From Synechococcus sp. CCY 9618 (GTDB taxonomy: Bacteria > Cyanobacteriota > Cyanobacteriia > PCC-6307 > Cyanobiaceae): a stretch of 64,000 bases of DNA. Below the pieces are notes generated by a model. That model worked only from the letters and a program-made list of their open reading frames with translations. It was not told where the DNA came from and did not search any database. Positions within the stretch are counted from its first letter, which is position 1, and every line of letters begins with the position of its first letter. Below, in pieces: positions 24,343-34,800 of this stretch. The translations under genes and the position numbers were made by a program. The stretch covers positions 141,276-205,275 of the forward strand of contig NZ_JAFKRG010000034.1 in NCBI RefSeq assembly GCF_019038415.1, written 5' to 3'.

Positions 24343-25263
24343 TCAGAGGGCCGCTTCGGCCTTCAGGTCGCGCTGCATCAGCTCCTGAACCGCCTGGCGG
24401 GCCTCCACCTGTCCCTCCAGAAGGCGCACCACCTGCCGGCAGATCGGCAGTTGCCAGCCTTCCCGCGACGCCAGGGCCAGGGCGGCCCTGGCGGTGCGGG
24501 GTCCCTCCACGGTGGCGGCGATCCGCTCCAGGGCCACGGCTTCGTCGCAGCCCTCGGCCAGCAGGATCCCGAACCGGTAGTTGCGACTGAGCGGACTGTT
24601 GGCGGTGGCCAGGAGGTCCCCCAGTCCGGCGAGGCCATAGAGGGTGGCGCTCTGGCCTCCCAGGGCCTGCAGCACCACGGCGATCTCCGCCAGACCGCGG
24701 CAGAGCAGGGAGGCCTTCGCATTGGCCCCGAGGCCCAGGCCGTCACTGATGCCGGCCGCCAGGGCCATGACGTTCTTGAGACCACCGGCGGCCTCGGTGC
24801 CGATTGGATCGTTGTTGGTGTAGAGGCGCAGGTTCGGTGTCCGAAGCTGCTCCTGCAGGTGACGGGCCAGGGCGGTGTCGACGCTGCTCACCACGCTGGC
24901 CGCCGGCAATCCACGGGCCAGTTCCTCCGCCAGATTCGGTCCGCTCAGCACCGCCAGAGGGGCCCGCGCCAGGTGCTGGCGCCACAGCTCACTGGCCGTG
25001 CAGAGCGCCTGCTGATCGATGCCCTTGCTGCAGCTCAGCAGGGGCAGCCCCTCCGGCCAGGACGCCTGCAGCCTGGCGGCCAGAGCCCCCACCCCTGCCA
25101 TCGAGACGGCGGCCACCACCAGATCACAGTCCGGCAGGAGCCTGGCCGGATCACCCCCATCCCGTCGCGACCAGCTGCTGAGCCGGTGCCCCTCCCGTTC
25201 CCAGAGATGCAGCAACGTGCCGCCCCAGGCGCCCCGCCCAAGAACGGTGATGCGCAGACTCAT
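24343..25263 (-). CDS. gpsA: Glycerol-3-phosphate dehydrogenase, NAD(P)-dependent
   Basis: Makes sn-glycerol 3-phosphate for membrane lipids from dihydroxyacetone phosphate. It has 306 residues from ATG 25263 (MSLRITVLGRGAWGG). The dinucleotide fold has GRGAWGGTL in place of the usual GAGSWGTAL. SCSKGID and LSGPNLAEELARGLPAASV follow. The catalytic lysine lies in AAGGLKNVMALAAGISDGLGLG near residue 167, and LSRNYRFGILLAEG near 235. A longer frame to 25413 would run into the divergent SDR gene, so the internal ATG is preferred. The gap between the two starts is 79 bp. Confidence 0.93.
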   Translation of the reverse strand: MSLRITVLGRGAWGGTLLHLWEREGHRLSSWSRRDGGDPARLLPDCDLVVAAVSMAGVGALAARLQASWPEGLPLLSCSKGIDQQALCTASELWRQHLARAPLAVLSGPNLAEELARGLPAASVVSSVDTALARHLQEQLRTPNLRLYTNNDPIGTEAAGGLKNVMALAAGISDGLGLGANAKASLLCRGLAEIAVVLQALGGQSATLYGLAGLGDLLATANSPLSRNYRFGILLAEGCDEAVALERIAATVEGPRTARAALALASREGWQLPICRQVVRLLEGQVEARQAVQELMQRDLKAEAAL

Positions 25264-25342
25264 GGACCGACGCGGCCAGGACCGCGATACCGGGGCGACC
25301 CCCCGGATGGCCTTGCCATCATGCGCCATCCCGGTGTCCGCC

Positions 25343-26071
25343 ATGACCACACCCTCCTTCCAGCCCTGGTCGTCCTGGGAAGGCCAGGCCCTGATCGTCG
25401 GGCCGGGAGGCATCGGTGCCGCCCTTGCCTCGGAACTGGGGCGCCGTGCTCCGGGACTGCGGGTACGGACCGCCGGACGCGGAGGTGGCCATCTTCAGCT
25501 CGACCTGACCGATGACGCCAGCCTGGCCCGGCTGGCCGCCACGGCCGCCCGGGAGCTGGCTCCCCTGCGAATCGTGATCAACGCGTCCGGACTGCTGCAT
25601 GACGGGGAGCTGCAGCCGGAGAAACGGCTTTCCCAGGTGCATCGCTCCGCACTGGAGCGAAGTTTCGCGGTGAATGCGTTCGGCCCCCTGCTGCTGGCCC
25701 AGGCGATCGAGCCGGCCCTGCCGAAGGATCGGCCGGTCCATTTCGCCAGCCTGTCGGCCCGGGTGGGGAGCATCGCCGACAACCGGCTGGGCGGCTGGTA
25801 CGCCTACCGGGCGGCCAAGGCGGCCCAGAACCAGCTGTTGCGCACCCTGGCGATCGAATGGCAACGGCGGCTGCCCCAGGCCTGTGTGACCATGCTCCAT
25901 CCCGGCACCACGGCCACGGAGCTTTCGGCACCCTTCAGAAGCTCCGTCCCCCCGTCGGGCCTGTTCACCCCACTCCGGGCAGCCAGCCATCTTCTCGACG
26001 TGCTGGAGGGTCGTACGGCCGCCTCGAGCGGGGACTTCCTGGCCTGGGACGGCCAGCCCGTGCCCTGGTGA
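25343..26071 (+). CDS. Short-chain dehydrogenase/reductase (SDR)
   Basis: NAD(P)-dependent oxidoreductase of unknown substrate, 242 residues. The dinucleotide site is ALIVGPGGIGAALASELG, a variant of TGxxxGIG without the Thr. The structural INASG segment stands in the place of NNAG. The catalytic set is recognisable: FASLSARVGSI and YAYRAAKAA, giving Ser, Tyr and Lys. The tail GDFLAWDGQPVPW resembles that of cyanobacterial C-factor-like SDRs. It starts 79 bp from divergent gpsA and its stop is 3 bp from the convergent DUF2237 gene. Confidence 0.85.
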   Translation: MTTPSFQPWSSWEGQALIVGPGGIGAALASELGRRAPGLRVRTAGRGGGHLQLDLTDDASLARLAATAARELAPLRIVINASGLLHDGELQPEKRLSQVHRSALERSFAVNAFGPLLLAQAIEPALPKDRPVHFASLSARVGSIADNRLGGWYAYRAAKAAQNQLLRTLAIEWQRRLPQACVTMLHPGTTATELSAPFRSSVPPSGLFTPLRAASHLLDVLEGRTAASSGDFLAWDGQPVPW

Positions 26072-26074
26072 GGC

Positions 26075-26446
26075 TCAGGCGGCGTGGCTGCGCAGCACCT
26101 CAAGGGGAATGATCTCCAGGCTGGAGATCTCGGAGGCCTCCAACCGCACCGGCGGTGCCATGCCGTCGTCGTAGGCCTCCAGCCAGCGGGCCGCACAGAC
26201 GCACCAGTGGTCCCCTGGCCGCAGCCCGGGAAACGAGTAGGCCGGCACCGGCGCGGACAGGTCGTTGCCCTGGGCCCGGCTGTAACTCAGAAAGGCCTCG
26301 TTCACCACGCAGCAGACCGTATGGCGGCCGGCATCACTGGGATCGGTGCGGCAGGAGCCGTCCCGGAACCAGCCGGTGAGGGGAGCACATCCACACTCCT
26401 GCAAGGGTTCTCCCAATACATTGCGGCTGTTGTCTGGGGACGGCAT
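26075..26446 (-). CDS. DUF2237 family protein
   Basis: Small soluble protein (123 aa) of a widespread uncharacterised family. The hallmarks are all visible: NVLGEPLQECGCAPLTGWFR, HTVCCVVNEAFLSYSRAQG, GNDLSAP, FPGLRPGDHWCVCAARW near 80-96, and the end LEIIPLEVL. The conserved cysteines suggest metal binding or redox work, but no function is established to my knowledge. It is convergent with the SDR gene (3-bp gap). Its start is divergent from the small gene at 26578. Confidence 0.9.
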   Translation of the reverse strand: MPSPDNSRNVLGEPLQECGCAPLTGWFRDGSCRTDPSDAGRHTVCCVVNEAFLSYSRAQGNDLSAPVPAYSFPGLRPGDHWCVCAARWLEAYDDGMAPPVRLEASEISSLEIIPLEVLRSHAA

Positions 26447-26525
26447 GGAGGCGTGGACCAGGTCCCGGGCAGTGGCGGTACCGGCTGAGTCTGACGGAGG
26501 ACTGGCACAAAATGCCGCCAGGAGG

Positions 26526-26555
26526 TTGACGAATTCCGGGGGGGAGGCGTTAAAG
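26526..26555 (+). promoter_or_regulatory. Candidate sigma-70 promoter
   Basis: TTGACG at 26526-26531 and TTAAAG at 26550-26555, 18 bp apart, 22 bp before the ATG at 26578. The -35 box is close to consensus and the -10 box is weak. It would drive the 75-residue ORF. Confidence 0.35.
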
Positions 26556-26577
26556 GTCTTTCAGCACGACCCCCTTC

Positions 26578-26805
26578 ATGAGCTGGGATTTCACCGAGGA
26601 TGCGGCCTTCCTGGCCCTCTGCGACGCCTACAAGGAAAGCGGTGAGCCCTCCGCCATGGAGTTTCTGGCCCACGGCGAAGGCGCTTTCCACTTCCAGGAA
26701 CTCACCCAGAACGCGGCCGGGGAGGGAATCGATCTGAGCGATTCCGACGCCCTTGATGCCTTCCAGACGGAGGTGATCGACAGCCTGGAGGAGATGTGCA
26801 GCTGA
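26578..26805 (+). CDS. Small acidic hypothetical protein
   Basis: 75 residues, strongly acidic and probably helical (LALCDAYKESGEPSAMEF, DSDALDAFQTEVIDSLEEM). There is no signal peptide or membrane segment. I do not recognise a family, but the composition, a candidate promoter upstream and the tidy fit between DUF2237 and the next gene support a real gene. The frame ends 13 bp from the convergent gene at 26819. Confidence 0.6.
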   Translation: MSWDFTEDAAFLALCDAYKESGEPSAMEFLAHGEGAFHFQELTQNAAGEGIDLSDSDALDAFQTEVIDSLEEMCS

Positions 26806-26818
26806 CGGTCTGCGGGCC

Positions 26819-27091
26819 TCAGTCGTAGAAGAAGGCGATCTCCTTGTCCTTCAGGCCTTCCCAGCCGGCCTCCCGGAGCCGTTGATCCAGGCTGAGACGG
26901 TCGAGATGCTTGGCTCCGGTGCGCACGATGCGATTGCGCATCGATTTCTTCACGCCGCTGCGGGCCCTGCGGCTCTCCAGCTCCATCACTTCGGCATAGA
27001 GGGCCAGCATGGCCGGGGGAAGGGGGGTGCCGTCGAGATCCAACCCTGCCGCAATGGCGTCGTCGACGCCGCCGGGTCCTGCGATGGCCAT
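26819..27091 (-). CDS. Small hypothetical protein
   Basis: 90 residues. The N-terminal third is loose (DDAIAAGLDLDGTPLPPAML). The middle is basic and helical (LESRRARSGVKKSMRNRIVRTGAKHLDRLSL), and the C terminus is WEGLKDKEIAFFYD. I know no function. It follows metH by about 50 bp in the same direction and may be on its transcript. Confidence 0.6.
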   Translation of the reverse strand: MAIAGPGGVDDAIAAGLDLDGTPLPPAMLALYAEVMELESRRARSGVKKSMRNRIVRTGAKHLDRLSLDQRLREAGWEGLKDKEIAFFYD

Positions 27092-27141
27092 GGCTGGGGA
27101 TGCGAAGGTCGCTCAAAGCCTGCCATGGCCCGGGGATCGAC

Positions 27142-30100
27142 TCAGGCGCTGAAATAGCGGGCCTGGCTGTGCAGGGCCACCAGTGCCGTAGTGCTCTGCT
27201 CCGGCTCCAGCTGGTCGCTTTCGTCCATGGTCAGGCCAATGCGACCGGCGCCGAGCCAGGCGAGCTGCTGGCGGGAATCCGCCACGTTCGGGCAGGCGGG
27301 ATAGCCGAAGGAGTAACGGCTGCCGCGGTAGCGCTGGGCCAGCACATCGCGCAGGGCCGAGGGCTCCTCGGCCTCAAAACCCATCTCCCGGCGGATACGG
27401 GCGTGGGTCCATTCCGCCAGCGCTTCGGCCATCTGGACCGCCAGACCGTGGAAGTAGAGATAGTCGCTGTAGCGGTCGGCCCGGAACAGCTCCTGGGCGA
27501 AGCTCGTAGCCCGCTCCCCCATGGTGACGGCCTGCATGGGCAGCACATCCATGGGGCGGACCGATCCCTGCTGGGAGGGGACGACGTCCTGGTAGAAGTC
27601 GGCGACGCAGTAACGGTTGCCGCCCCGCTGGCGCGGCAGAACGAAGCGGCCCAGCTCGGGACCCGCTCCGGCCGGTGCGCTGCCTGGCGCCATCGCGCCG
27701 GGATCGAACACCACCAGCCCATTGCCCTCGCGGCCGCAGGGGAAGTACCCATAGGCGACCCGGGGGGTGAGCAGCTGCTCGTCGCGGCAGCGGGCCAGCC
27801 AGTTCTGAAGCACGGGCTCGGCCTTGTCCGCCAGCATCGCCTCGTACTCCTGACGGCTCTGCTGCTGGGTCTTGCGCAGCTGCCACTGGCCTGCGAACAG
27901 GGCGTTGCGATCCAGGAAGGCGAACACCTCATCAAGGTCGATGGCCGCTTCCGTCAGCACCTCGGTGCCCCAGAAGGGAGGTGCGAGTGCCGGCTCGACG
28001 GGGACCGCTTCGGAGCGATGATCGGGGGCTGCCGGGGCTGGTTCAGGGGCTGAAGCGTCCCGACGGTCCGTTGCGGCGGCCTCGGTCTGATCAGGCAAGG
28101 CGGCCGTCGCATCATCCGGCGCGTCGCCGGGGTGGCTGCTGAAGCCCAGCCCCTCGGGGGCCCCGTCGAGGAATCCCGTCCGGTCGTCCCAGCGGCCGGC
28201 CGCCTTGGCCTCCATCAGGGCGTCCATGAAGCGCAGGTCGGCGAAGGCATCGCGGCCGTAGACCACCTGACCCTGATAGGCCGCACGGCAGTCACCGTTC
28301 ACAAACCGGGGGGTGAGGGCCGCACCGCCGAGAATCACCGGCGCCGTGATGCCGACCTGGTTGAAGGATTCAAGATTGTCCTTCATGAAGGCGGTGGATT
28401 TCACCAGCAGCCCGCTCATGGCGATGCAGTCGGCCCCGTGCCGCTGCTGGGCCTCGACGATCGCATCAACGCTCTGCTTGATACCCAGATTGATCACCTC
28501 GTAGCCGTTGTTGGTGAGGATGATGTCCACCAGATTCTTGCCGATGTCGTGCACATCGCCCTTGACTGTGGCGATCAGGAACTTGCCCTTGCTGCTGGAT
28601 TCGCCTTCCTTCCGCTCCATGTGCGGTTCGAGAAAGGCCACGGCAGCTTTCATGGTCTCGGCGCTCTGCAGCACGAAGGGCAACTGCATCTGGCCGGAGC
28701 CGAACAGCTCGCCCACCACCTTCATGCCATCGAGCAGGAAGGTGTTGATGATCTGGAGCGGTGGATAGGCCGTCAGTGCCTCCTGGAGTGCCGGCTCCAG
28801 ACCGATGCGTTCGCCGTCGATGATGTGCTGTCTGAGCCTCTCCTCAAGGGGCAGATCGGCCAGGGAGGGTCCCGAGGCCCGCGCCTCCTTCGCACTCACC
28901 CCCTCGAACAGGGTGGTGAGCACGGTGAGGGGATCGTGGACGCAGATGTCTCCCTCGAAACGACGCCGGTCGTGGATCAGATCGCGGCAGATCTGCTGGT
29001 GCTCCTCGCTGATCTTCGCCAAGGGCAGGATCTTCGCCGGGCTGACGATCGCCGCATCCATGCCCGCATCGCAGCAGTCGTGCAGGAAGACGGAATTGAG
29101 CACGATTCGGGCCGCCGGGGAGAGGCCGAAGCTGACGTTGCTGACCCCCAGCAGCACATGCACCCCGGGAAGGTCAGTGCGGATCCGGCGGATCGCCTCG
29201 ATCGTGGCGGCAGCGTTGGCCCGGTCCTCCTCGATGCCCGTGGAGATGGGCAGGGCGAGGGGGTCATAGAAGATCTCGTGGGCGGGAATGCCGTACTCCA
29301 GAGCATCCCGGTAGGCTCGCTGGGCGATGGCGAACTTGCGCTCGGCGCTGCGGGCCATGCCCTCCTCATCGATGGTGCCCACCACCACACCGGCCCCATA
29401 GGACCTGGCCAGTTCAAGCACCTTGAAGAAGCGCTCGTCACCGTCTTCGTAATTGGTGGAATTGAGAATGCACTTGCCCCCTGCCACCTTCAAGCCGGCT
29501 TCCATCTTCTGCCATTCGGTGGAATCCAGCATCAGCGGCAGGTTCACGTTCGTCACCAGCCGGCCGACCAGTTCGTGCATGTCCCTGACGCCATCGCGAC
29601 CGACGTAATCGACGTTGACATCGAGCACATGGGCGTTCTCCTTCACCTGGCCCCGGGCCACGGCCACCAGGCCGTCCCAGTCCTCGTCATTGAGCAGATC
29701 GCGCACTTTCTTCGAGCCGCTGGCATTGAGCCGCTCACCGATGATCAGGAAGGAGTTGTCCTGGAGGTAGGGGGTGACGCCGTAGATCGAGGCCACTGCG
29801 GGCTCGTAGTGCAGGGGCGGGCGCTCCAGGCGCTGCTCCGGCCGACGCACCTGCCGCGGAGCGGGCTGGAGGCCGGCGGCGAGCTCGGCCAGGGCTCCGA
29901 TGTGGGCTGGGGTGGTACCGCAGCAGCCGCCGATCACCTGCACCCCCAGATCCTCGACGAAGTGCATCAACTGCATCTTCATCTCGGTGGGGGTGAGTCG
30001 GTAATGGGCCACGCCACCGATGTTCTCCGGCAGTCCCGCATTGGGGATGCAGCTCACCACGAAAGGACTGTGCTCACTGAGGTAGCGAACGTGTTGCTTC

Positions 30101-30837
30101 ATCTGCTCCGGTCCCGTGGCGCAGTTGAGGCCCAGGACGTCGATCGGGAAAGGTTCGAGGATCGCCACCACCGCGGCGATGTCGGAGCCGACCAGCATGG
30201 TGCCGGTGGTCTCCATGGTGACGGACACCATCAGGGGCCGGCGCTCCCCGGCGGCGGCGAAGGCCTCTTCGATGCCCTGAAGGGCGGCCTTGATCTGCAG
30301 CACGTCCTGGCAGGTCTCGACGATGAACAGGTCGACGTCGCCGGCGATCAGGCCCTCGGCCTGCTCCCGGAACGAAGCCTTCATTGAGTCGAAGTCGATG
30401 TGGCCGAGGGTGGGCAACTTGGTGGTGGGACCCATCGACCCCGCCACGAAACGGGGCTTCTGCGGTGTGCTGAAGGCGGCGGCCATTTCCCTGGCCAGTT
30501 CCGCCGCCCGGCGGTTGATCGCGAACGCCTGATCCTCGAGGCCGTACTCGGCCAGCACGATCGAAGCCGCCCCGAAGGTGTCCGTTTCGATCACGTCACA
30601 GCCTGCCTCCAGAAACTGGCGATGCACGGCCTGAACCGCATCGGGCCGGGTGAAGACCAGGTTCTCGTTGCAGCCTTCCAGGGCCGCACCACCGAAATCC
30701 TCCGCCGTCAGCCCCATCTCCTGCAGTGAGGTGCCGGTGGCGCCGTCGAACACGAGCACCGGACGCCCCGGTCCGTGCAGCCGCTCGAGGAAGCCGATGC
30801 GGTCGGTGGGGCGATGGAGGGCGACGGTGACGACCAT
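27142..30837 (-). CDS. metH: Cobalamin-dependent methionine synthase
   Basis: Transfers a methyl group from methyltetrahydrofolate to homocysteine through methylcobalamin. The 1231 residues hold four modules. The homocysteine/zinc domain runs to about 330, with [13 protein letters not shown] supplying two zinc cysteines. The pterin domain follows to about 640 ([13 protein letters not shown], then LMLDSTEW). The B12 domain, about 650-880, carries [12 protein letters not shown] with the His that ligates cobalt. The C-terminal AdoMet reactivation domain has [10 protein letters not shown] Pro/Ala/Asp-rich linker of about 60 residues separates the B12 and reactivation domains. Its start shares a base with the ilvE stop, so the two are translated together. 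It is divergent, through ilvE, from cobN. Confidence 0.97.
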   Translation of the reverse strand: MVVTVALHRPTDRIGFLERLHGPGRPVLVFDGATGTSLQEMGLTAEDFGGAALEGCNENLVFTRPDAVQAVHRQFLEAGCDVIETDTFGAASIVLAEYGLEDQAFAINRRAAELAREMAAAFSTPQKPRFVAGSMGPTTKLPTLGHIDFDSMKASFREQAEGLIAGDVDLFIVETCQDVLQIKAALQGIEEAFAAAGERRPLMVSVTMETTGTMLVGSDIAAVVAILEPFPIDVLGLNCATGPEQMKQHVRYLSEHSPFVVSCIPNAGLPENIGGVAHYRLTPTEMKMQLMHFVEDLGVQVIGGCCGTTPAHIGALAELAAGLQPAPRQVRRPEQRLERPPLHYEPAVASIYGVTPYLQDNSFLIIGERLNASGSKKVRDLLNDEDWDGLVAVARGQVKENAHVLDVNVDYVGRDGVRDMHELVGRLVTNVNLPLMLDSTEWQKMEAGLKVAGGKCILNSTNYEDGDERFFKVLELARSYGAGVVVGTIDEEGMARSAERKFAIAQRAYRDALEYGIPAHEIFYDPLALPISTGIEEDRANAAATIEAIRRIRTDLPGVHVLLGVSNVSFGLSPAARIVLNSVFLHDCCDAGMDAAIVSPAKILPLAKISEEHQQICRDLIHDRRRFEGDICVHDPLTVLTTLFEGVSAKEARASGPSLADLPLEERLRQHIIDGERIGLEPALQEALTAYPPLQIINTFLLDGMKVVGELFGSGQMQLPFVLQSAETMKAAVAFLEPHMERKEGESSSKGKFLIATVKGDVHDIGKNLVDIILTNNGYEVINLGIKQSVDAIVEAQQRHGADCIAMSGLLVKSTAFMKDNLESFNQVGITAPVILGGAALTPRFVNGDCRAAYQGQVVYGRDAFADLRFMDALMEAKAAGRWDDRTGFLDGAPEGLGFSSHPGDAPDDATAALPDQTEAAATDRRDASAPEPAPAAPDHRSEAVPVEPALAPPFWGTEVLTEAAIDLDEVFAFLDRNALFAGQWQLRKTQQQSRQEYEAMLADKAEPVLQNWLARCRDEQLLTPRVAYGYFPCGREGNGLVVFDPGAMAPGSAPAGAGPELGRFVLPRQRGGNRYCVADFYQDVVPSQQGSVRPMDVLPMQAVTMGERATSFAQELFRADRYSDYLYFHGLAVQMAEALAEWTHARIRREMGFEAEEPSALRDVLAQRYRGSRYSFGYPACPNVADSRQQLAWLGAGRIGLTMDESDQLEPEQSTTALVALHSQARYFSA

Positions 30838-31754
30838 CAGGCGTCGATGCGGATGCGGGTGACCCAGTGGTCATAGGCGGGATCGCGCCCCTCCGTGATC
30901 GCCGTGAGGCGCTCGCGCAGACGCTCCATCACCGGCCGGTGGCTGGAGAGATCGGTGGATTCGATCCGACGCACGGGGGTGACCCGCGCCGCCGTGCCGC
31001 TCAGGAACACCTCGTCCGCCACCATCAGTTCGGTCTTGTCGACCGCGCGCTCGAGCACGGGGATGTCCATGGAACGGGCCAGTTCCATGATGCTGGCGCG
31101 GGTGATGCCCTCGAGGATGTCCTGGTCGACGCCCGGGGTGATCAGCACGCCGTCGCGGACGAGGAACAGATTCATGCCGCTGGCCTCGCTCACCTTGCCG
31201 CGGCTGTTGAGCAGCAGCGCCTCATCGAAGCCGCTCTTGACCGCTTCGGTCTTGGCCAGGGAACTGGTGATGTAGGCACCGCTGATCTTGCCCCGCAGGG
31301 GCAGGGAGCGATCCTCCTGGCGGCACCAGCTGCTGATCCGGCAGCTCACCCCCTCGGGGGAGAGGTAGTCGCCCATCTCGATGCCGTAGATCAGGAAATC
31401 GGTCTGGATGTTGTGCAGTCGGGGGGCAATGCCCAGATCGCTGGTGTAGACGAAGGGCCGCAGATAGACCGGGCAGGTGGGCCGGTTGGCCTCCAGGAAC
31501 GCGCGGATGGCGCTGTGGATCGTCTCCTCCGCCAGCTCGGTGAGCAGCAGCCGGGCGCTCTGGCTCAGACGCCGGGCGTGTCGATCGGCGCGGAACAGCA
31601 GGATCTCGCCGGGGTCGGCGGGATTGGGGAGGGCCCGCATACCGCCGAAGGCACCCGTGCCGTAGTGGAGGGCGTGGGTGGCCACCGACAGGGTGGCGTC
31701 GGCGAAGGGGACGCATTGTCCGCCGAACCAGGCATAGGGCAGGAACTGGTGCAT
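30837..31754 (-). CDS. ilvE: Branched-chain amino acid aminotransferase
   Basis: PLP enzyme for the last step of valine, leucine and isoleucine synthesis, 305 residues. Class IV aminotransferase features are present: [15 protein letters not shown] near 26-40, the lysine in [18 protein letters not shown] near 155, and [14 protein letters not shown] near 185 with the PLP phosphate-binding EASG. The C terminus has [14 protein letters not shown]. The first ATG begins [13 protein letters not shown], a standard start. It overlaps metH by 1 bp. The 53-bp gap to divergent cobN is too short to hold a cobalamin riboswitch. Confidence 0.94.
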   Translation of the reverse strand: MHQFLPYAWFGGQCVPFADATLSVATHALHYGTGAFGGMRALPNPADPGEILLFRADRHARRLSQSARLLLTELAEETIHSAIRAFLEANRPTCPVYLRPFVYTSDLGIAPRLHNIQTDFLIYGIEMGDYLSPEGVSCRISSWCRQEDRSLPLRGKISGAYITSSLAKTEAVKSGFDEALLLNSRGKVSEASGMNLFLVRDGVLITPGVDQDILEGITRASIMELARSMDIPVLERAVDKTELMVADEVFLSGTAARVTPVRRIESTDLSSHRPVMERLRERLTAITEGRDPAYDHWVTRIRIDA

Positions 31755-31807
31755 GGAAGGCGGTGGCGATGGAGCGATCTTCTCATCGCGTTCGGCAGGA
31801 TGGGGGG

Positions 31808-34800
31808 ATGCATCGACTCGCGTCCATACCAGGCGACAGGACGGAGGATGGGGGGGACCTGTTCGTGGAGCAGCCGCCGGCGCCGGTGGTGCTGCTCAGC
31901 AGCGCCGACACCGACCTGCTGGCCGTGGCCCAGCTGCTGGAGGCCGAACCCGACCTGCTGCCGGTGGCGCTGCGTGCCCTGAACCTCTCCGCCCTGCAGC
32001 ACCCGGCGGTGATCGACCACTACATGGCCACCTCCCTGGCCACTGCCCGGCTGGTGGTGGTGCGCCTGCTGGGGGGACGGGGCCACTGGAGCTACGGGCT
32101 CGAATGTCTGCGGCACTGGGCCGCCTCCGGCCAGGGCCGCCAGCTGCTCGTGCTGGCCGGCACCGCGGAGGAGGACAGGGCGCTCTCGGCCCTCGGAACC
32201 ATCGACGGTCCCCTGGCCACGGCGCTGGCCGGCTGCCTGCGGGAGGGGGGGGCGGCCAACCTGCGCCTGCTGCTGCGGAGCCTGGTCGCCCTGCTCGAAG
32301 GGGAACATCCGGAGGCGCCCCGGCCCCAACCCGCCGCCGATCCCCTGCCGCACGACTGGGGCACCGAACCGGGCTCCCGGGTGGGGGTGATTCTCTACCG
32401 AGCTCTCTGGCAGGCGGGCGACCTGGCCCTGATGGAGGCGATTCTGTCGGCCCTGCGCGCTCAGGGGCTCTGTCCCAGGGCCCTGTGGGTGAGCAGCCTG
32501 CGGGACAGCGCCGTGCAGCGGGGCGTTGGAGACCTGCTGCAGAGGGAGGGGGTGCAGGCGGTGCTCTGCGGCACGGGTTTCGCATCGGTGTCCTTCGAGG
32601 CGGCCGGCCTGGGGGCTCCCCTGTGGGAGCGGCTGGACGTGCCGGTGCTGCAGGTGCTCTGCAGCGGCCGTCCCCGCGAAGCCTGGGAGCGGAGCAGCAT
32701 CGGCCTGGCGCCCCTCGACCTCAGCCTCCAGGTGGCCCTGCCTGAACTGGACGGACGCCTCACGACCCGGGTGGGGGCCTTCAAGGAAAGGGTCGCCACC
32801 AGCGATGCCCTGGCGACCGCCCTGCATCGCTACGCGCCCGACGGCGAGCGACTGGACTGGATCGCCCAGCTCACCGCCGCCTGGATCGACCTGCGCCGCA
32901 CGCCGGCCGGGGAGCGCCGGGTGGCGCTGGTGCTGGCCAACTATCCCAACCGCAACAGCCGACTGGCCAACGGGGTGGGACTGGACACCCCGGCCAGCGC
33001 CGCGCTGATGCTGGGCTGGCTGACAGACGCCGGCTATGACCTGGGCCCGGCGGGGGACCTGCCGGCGGATGGCGATAGCCTCATCCACCGGCTCCTGGAG
33101 GGCCGCAGCAACGATCCCGAGAGCGGCCACCGGGCTCCCCTGGCCCACCTGCCCCTGGACGCCTACCAGACCTGGTACGCCACCCTCCCCAGTGAGGGGC
33201 GCCGGCGGCTAGAAGCGGTCTGGGGGCCGCCCGAGACAGATGGGGGCCTGGAGCGGGTGGCCGCAGATGGCGGCGGGGCGGCAGCGGCCTTCCCGGTGCG
33301 CGGCCTGCGTTTCGGCCGGGTGCTGCTGCTGATCCAGCCGGAGCGTGGCTACGAACGGGATCCGAGCCTCAGCTACCACAGCCCTGACCTGCCGCCCACC
33401 CATGCCTACCTGGCCCAGTACCTGTGGCTGCGACAGACCTTCGGGGCCCAGGCCGTGGTGCACGTGGGCAAGCACGGCAATCTGGAATGGCTACCCGGCA
33501 AGGGCCTGGGCCTCTCCCGGGACTGCTATCCGGAATGGGCCCTGGGCCCGGTGCCCCATCTCTATCCCTTCATCGTCAACGACCCTGGCGAGGGCAGCCA
33601 GGCCAAACGCCGGGCCCAGGCGGTGATCCTCGACCACCTCACCCCGCCCCTGGGCCGGGCCGGCCTGCATGGAGATCTCCAGGCCCTGGAAACCCTGCTG
33701 GACGAGTACTGGGAGGCGAGGCAGCTGGGCAGCGAACGGGCGTCGCTGCTGCGGGATCGGCTCGGCGACCTGCTGGAGGGTCTGCGTCTGCCAGCGGGGG
33801 GCAGCGGGGGCCGGCAGTCCCCGCTGGACGGGCTGGAGGCCCGGCTGGAGGCTGCCGACGGCTACCTCTGCGAACTCAAGGAAGCCCAGATCCGCCTCGG
33901 CCTGCACACCTTCGGCACCCTGCCTCCGGAGGGCCTGCTGGCCGAACTGCTGCTCTGCCTGGCCCGGGCCCCCCAGGCCGGCCAGCCCGGTCTCACCCAG
34001 GCCCTGGCTGAGGATCTGGGCCTGGATCTTGACCCCTGGGCCGATCCGGAGGAGACACCGCTGAGCACCGCCGACCGCCTCCGGCTCGCACCCCACGGGG
34101 AACCAGGACAGGCCCTGCGCCACGGGGGCGACGCGGTGGCCCTGCTGGAGGACCGGGCCCTGGCGCTGGTGAGGGGCGAGCTGGAGGAGCAGGCCCCCGA
34201 TCCACTCCTCCTGCCAGGCCGGGCCACCGGGCGCGCCCTGGCCCATCTGCGGCGGGCCCTGCTGCCCCCGCTGCTGGCCTGCGGCGAAGCGGAGCGCCAG
34301 TCCCTGCTCACCGCACTGGCCGGTGGCCGCATCGCCGCCGGACCCTCGGGCGCTCCGACCCGTGGAAGGCCCGACCTGCTGCCCACCGGCCGCAACTTCT
34401 ACAGCGTGGATCTGCGCGGTCTGCCGACGGAGGCCGCCTGGGACCTGGGCCGACGCAGCGCCGAGCTGCTGGTCCAGCTCCACCTCCAGGAGGAAGGGGA
34501 GGACCTGCGCAGCCTGGCCCTCTCGGTGTGGGGCACCGCCACCATGCGCAACGGCGGCGAGGACATCGGCCAGGCCCTGGCCCTGATGGGCGTGCGTCCG
34601 GTATGGGACGGGCCCACCCGCCGGCTGGTGGACGTGGAGGTGATCCCCCTGAGCCTGCTGCAACGGCCCCGGGTGGACGTGACCCTGCGCATCTCCGGGC
34701 TGTTCCGCGACGCCTTTCCCCAGCTGGTGGGCTGGTTCAACAGGGCCTCCCGGCTGGTGGCCAACCTGGAGGAGGAGGGGGAAGCCAACCCCCTGGCGGC

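Noticed and set aside
28132..30387. 751-codon plus-strand frame
   Set aside because: Antisense shadow of metH, a result of high GC third positions.
31755..31807. Cobalamin riboswitch between ilvE-metH and cobN
   Set aside because: Only 53 bp, far too short for the known element.
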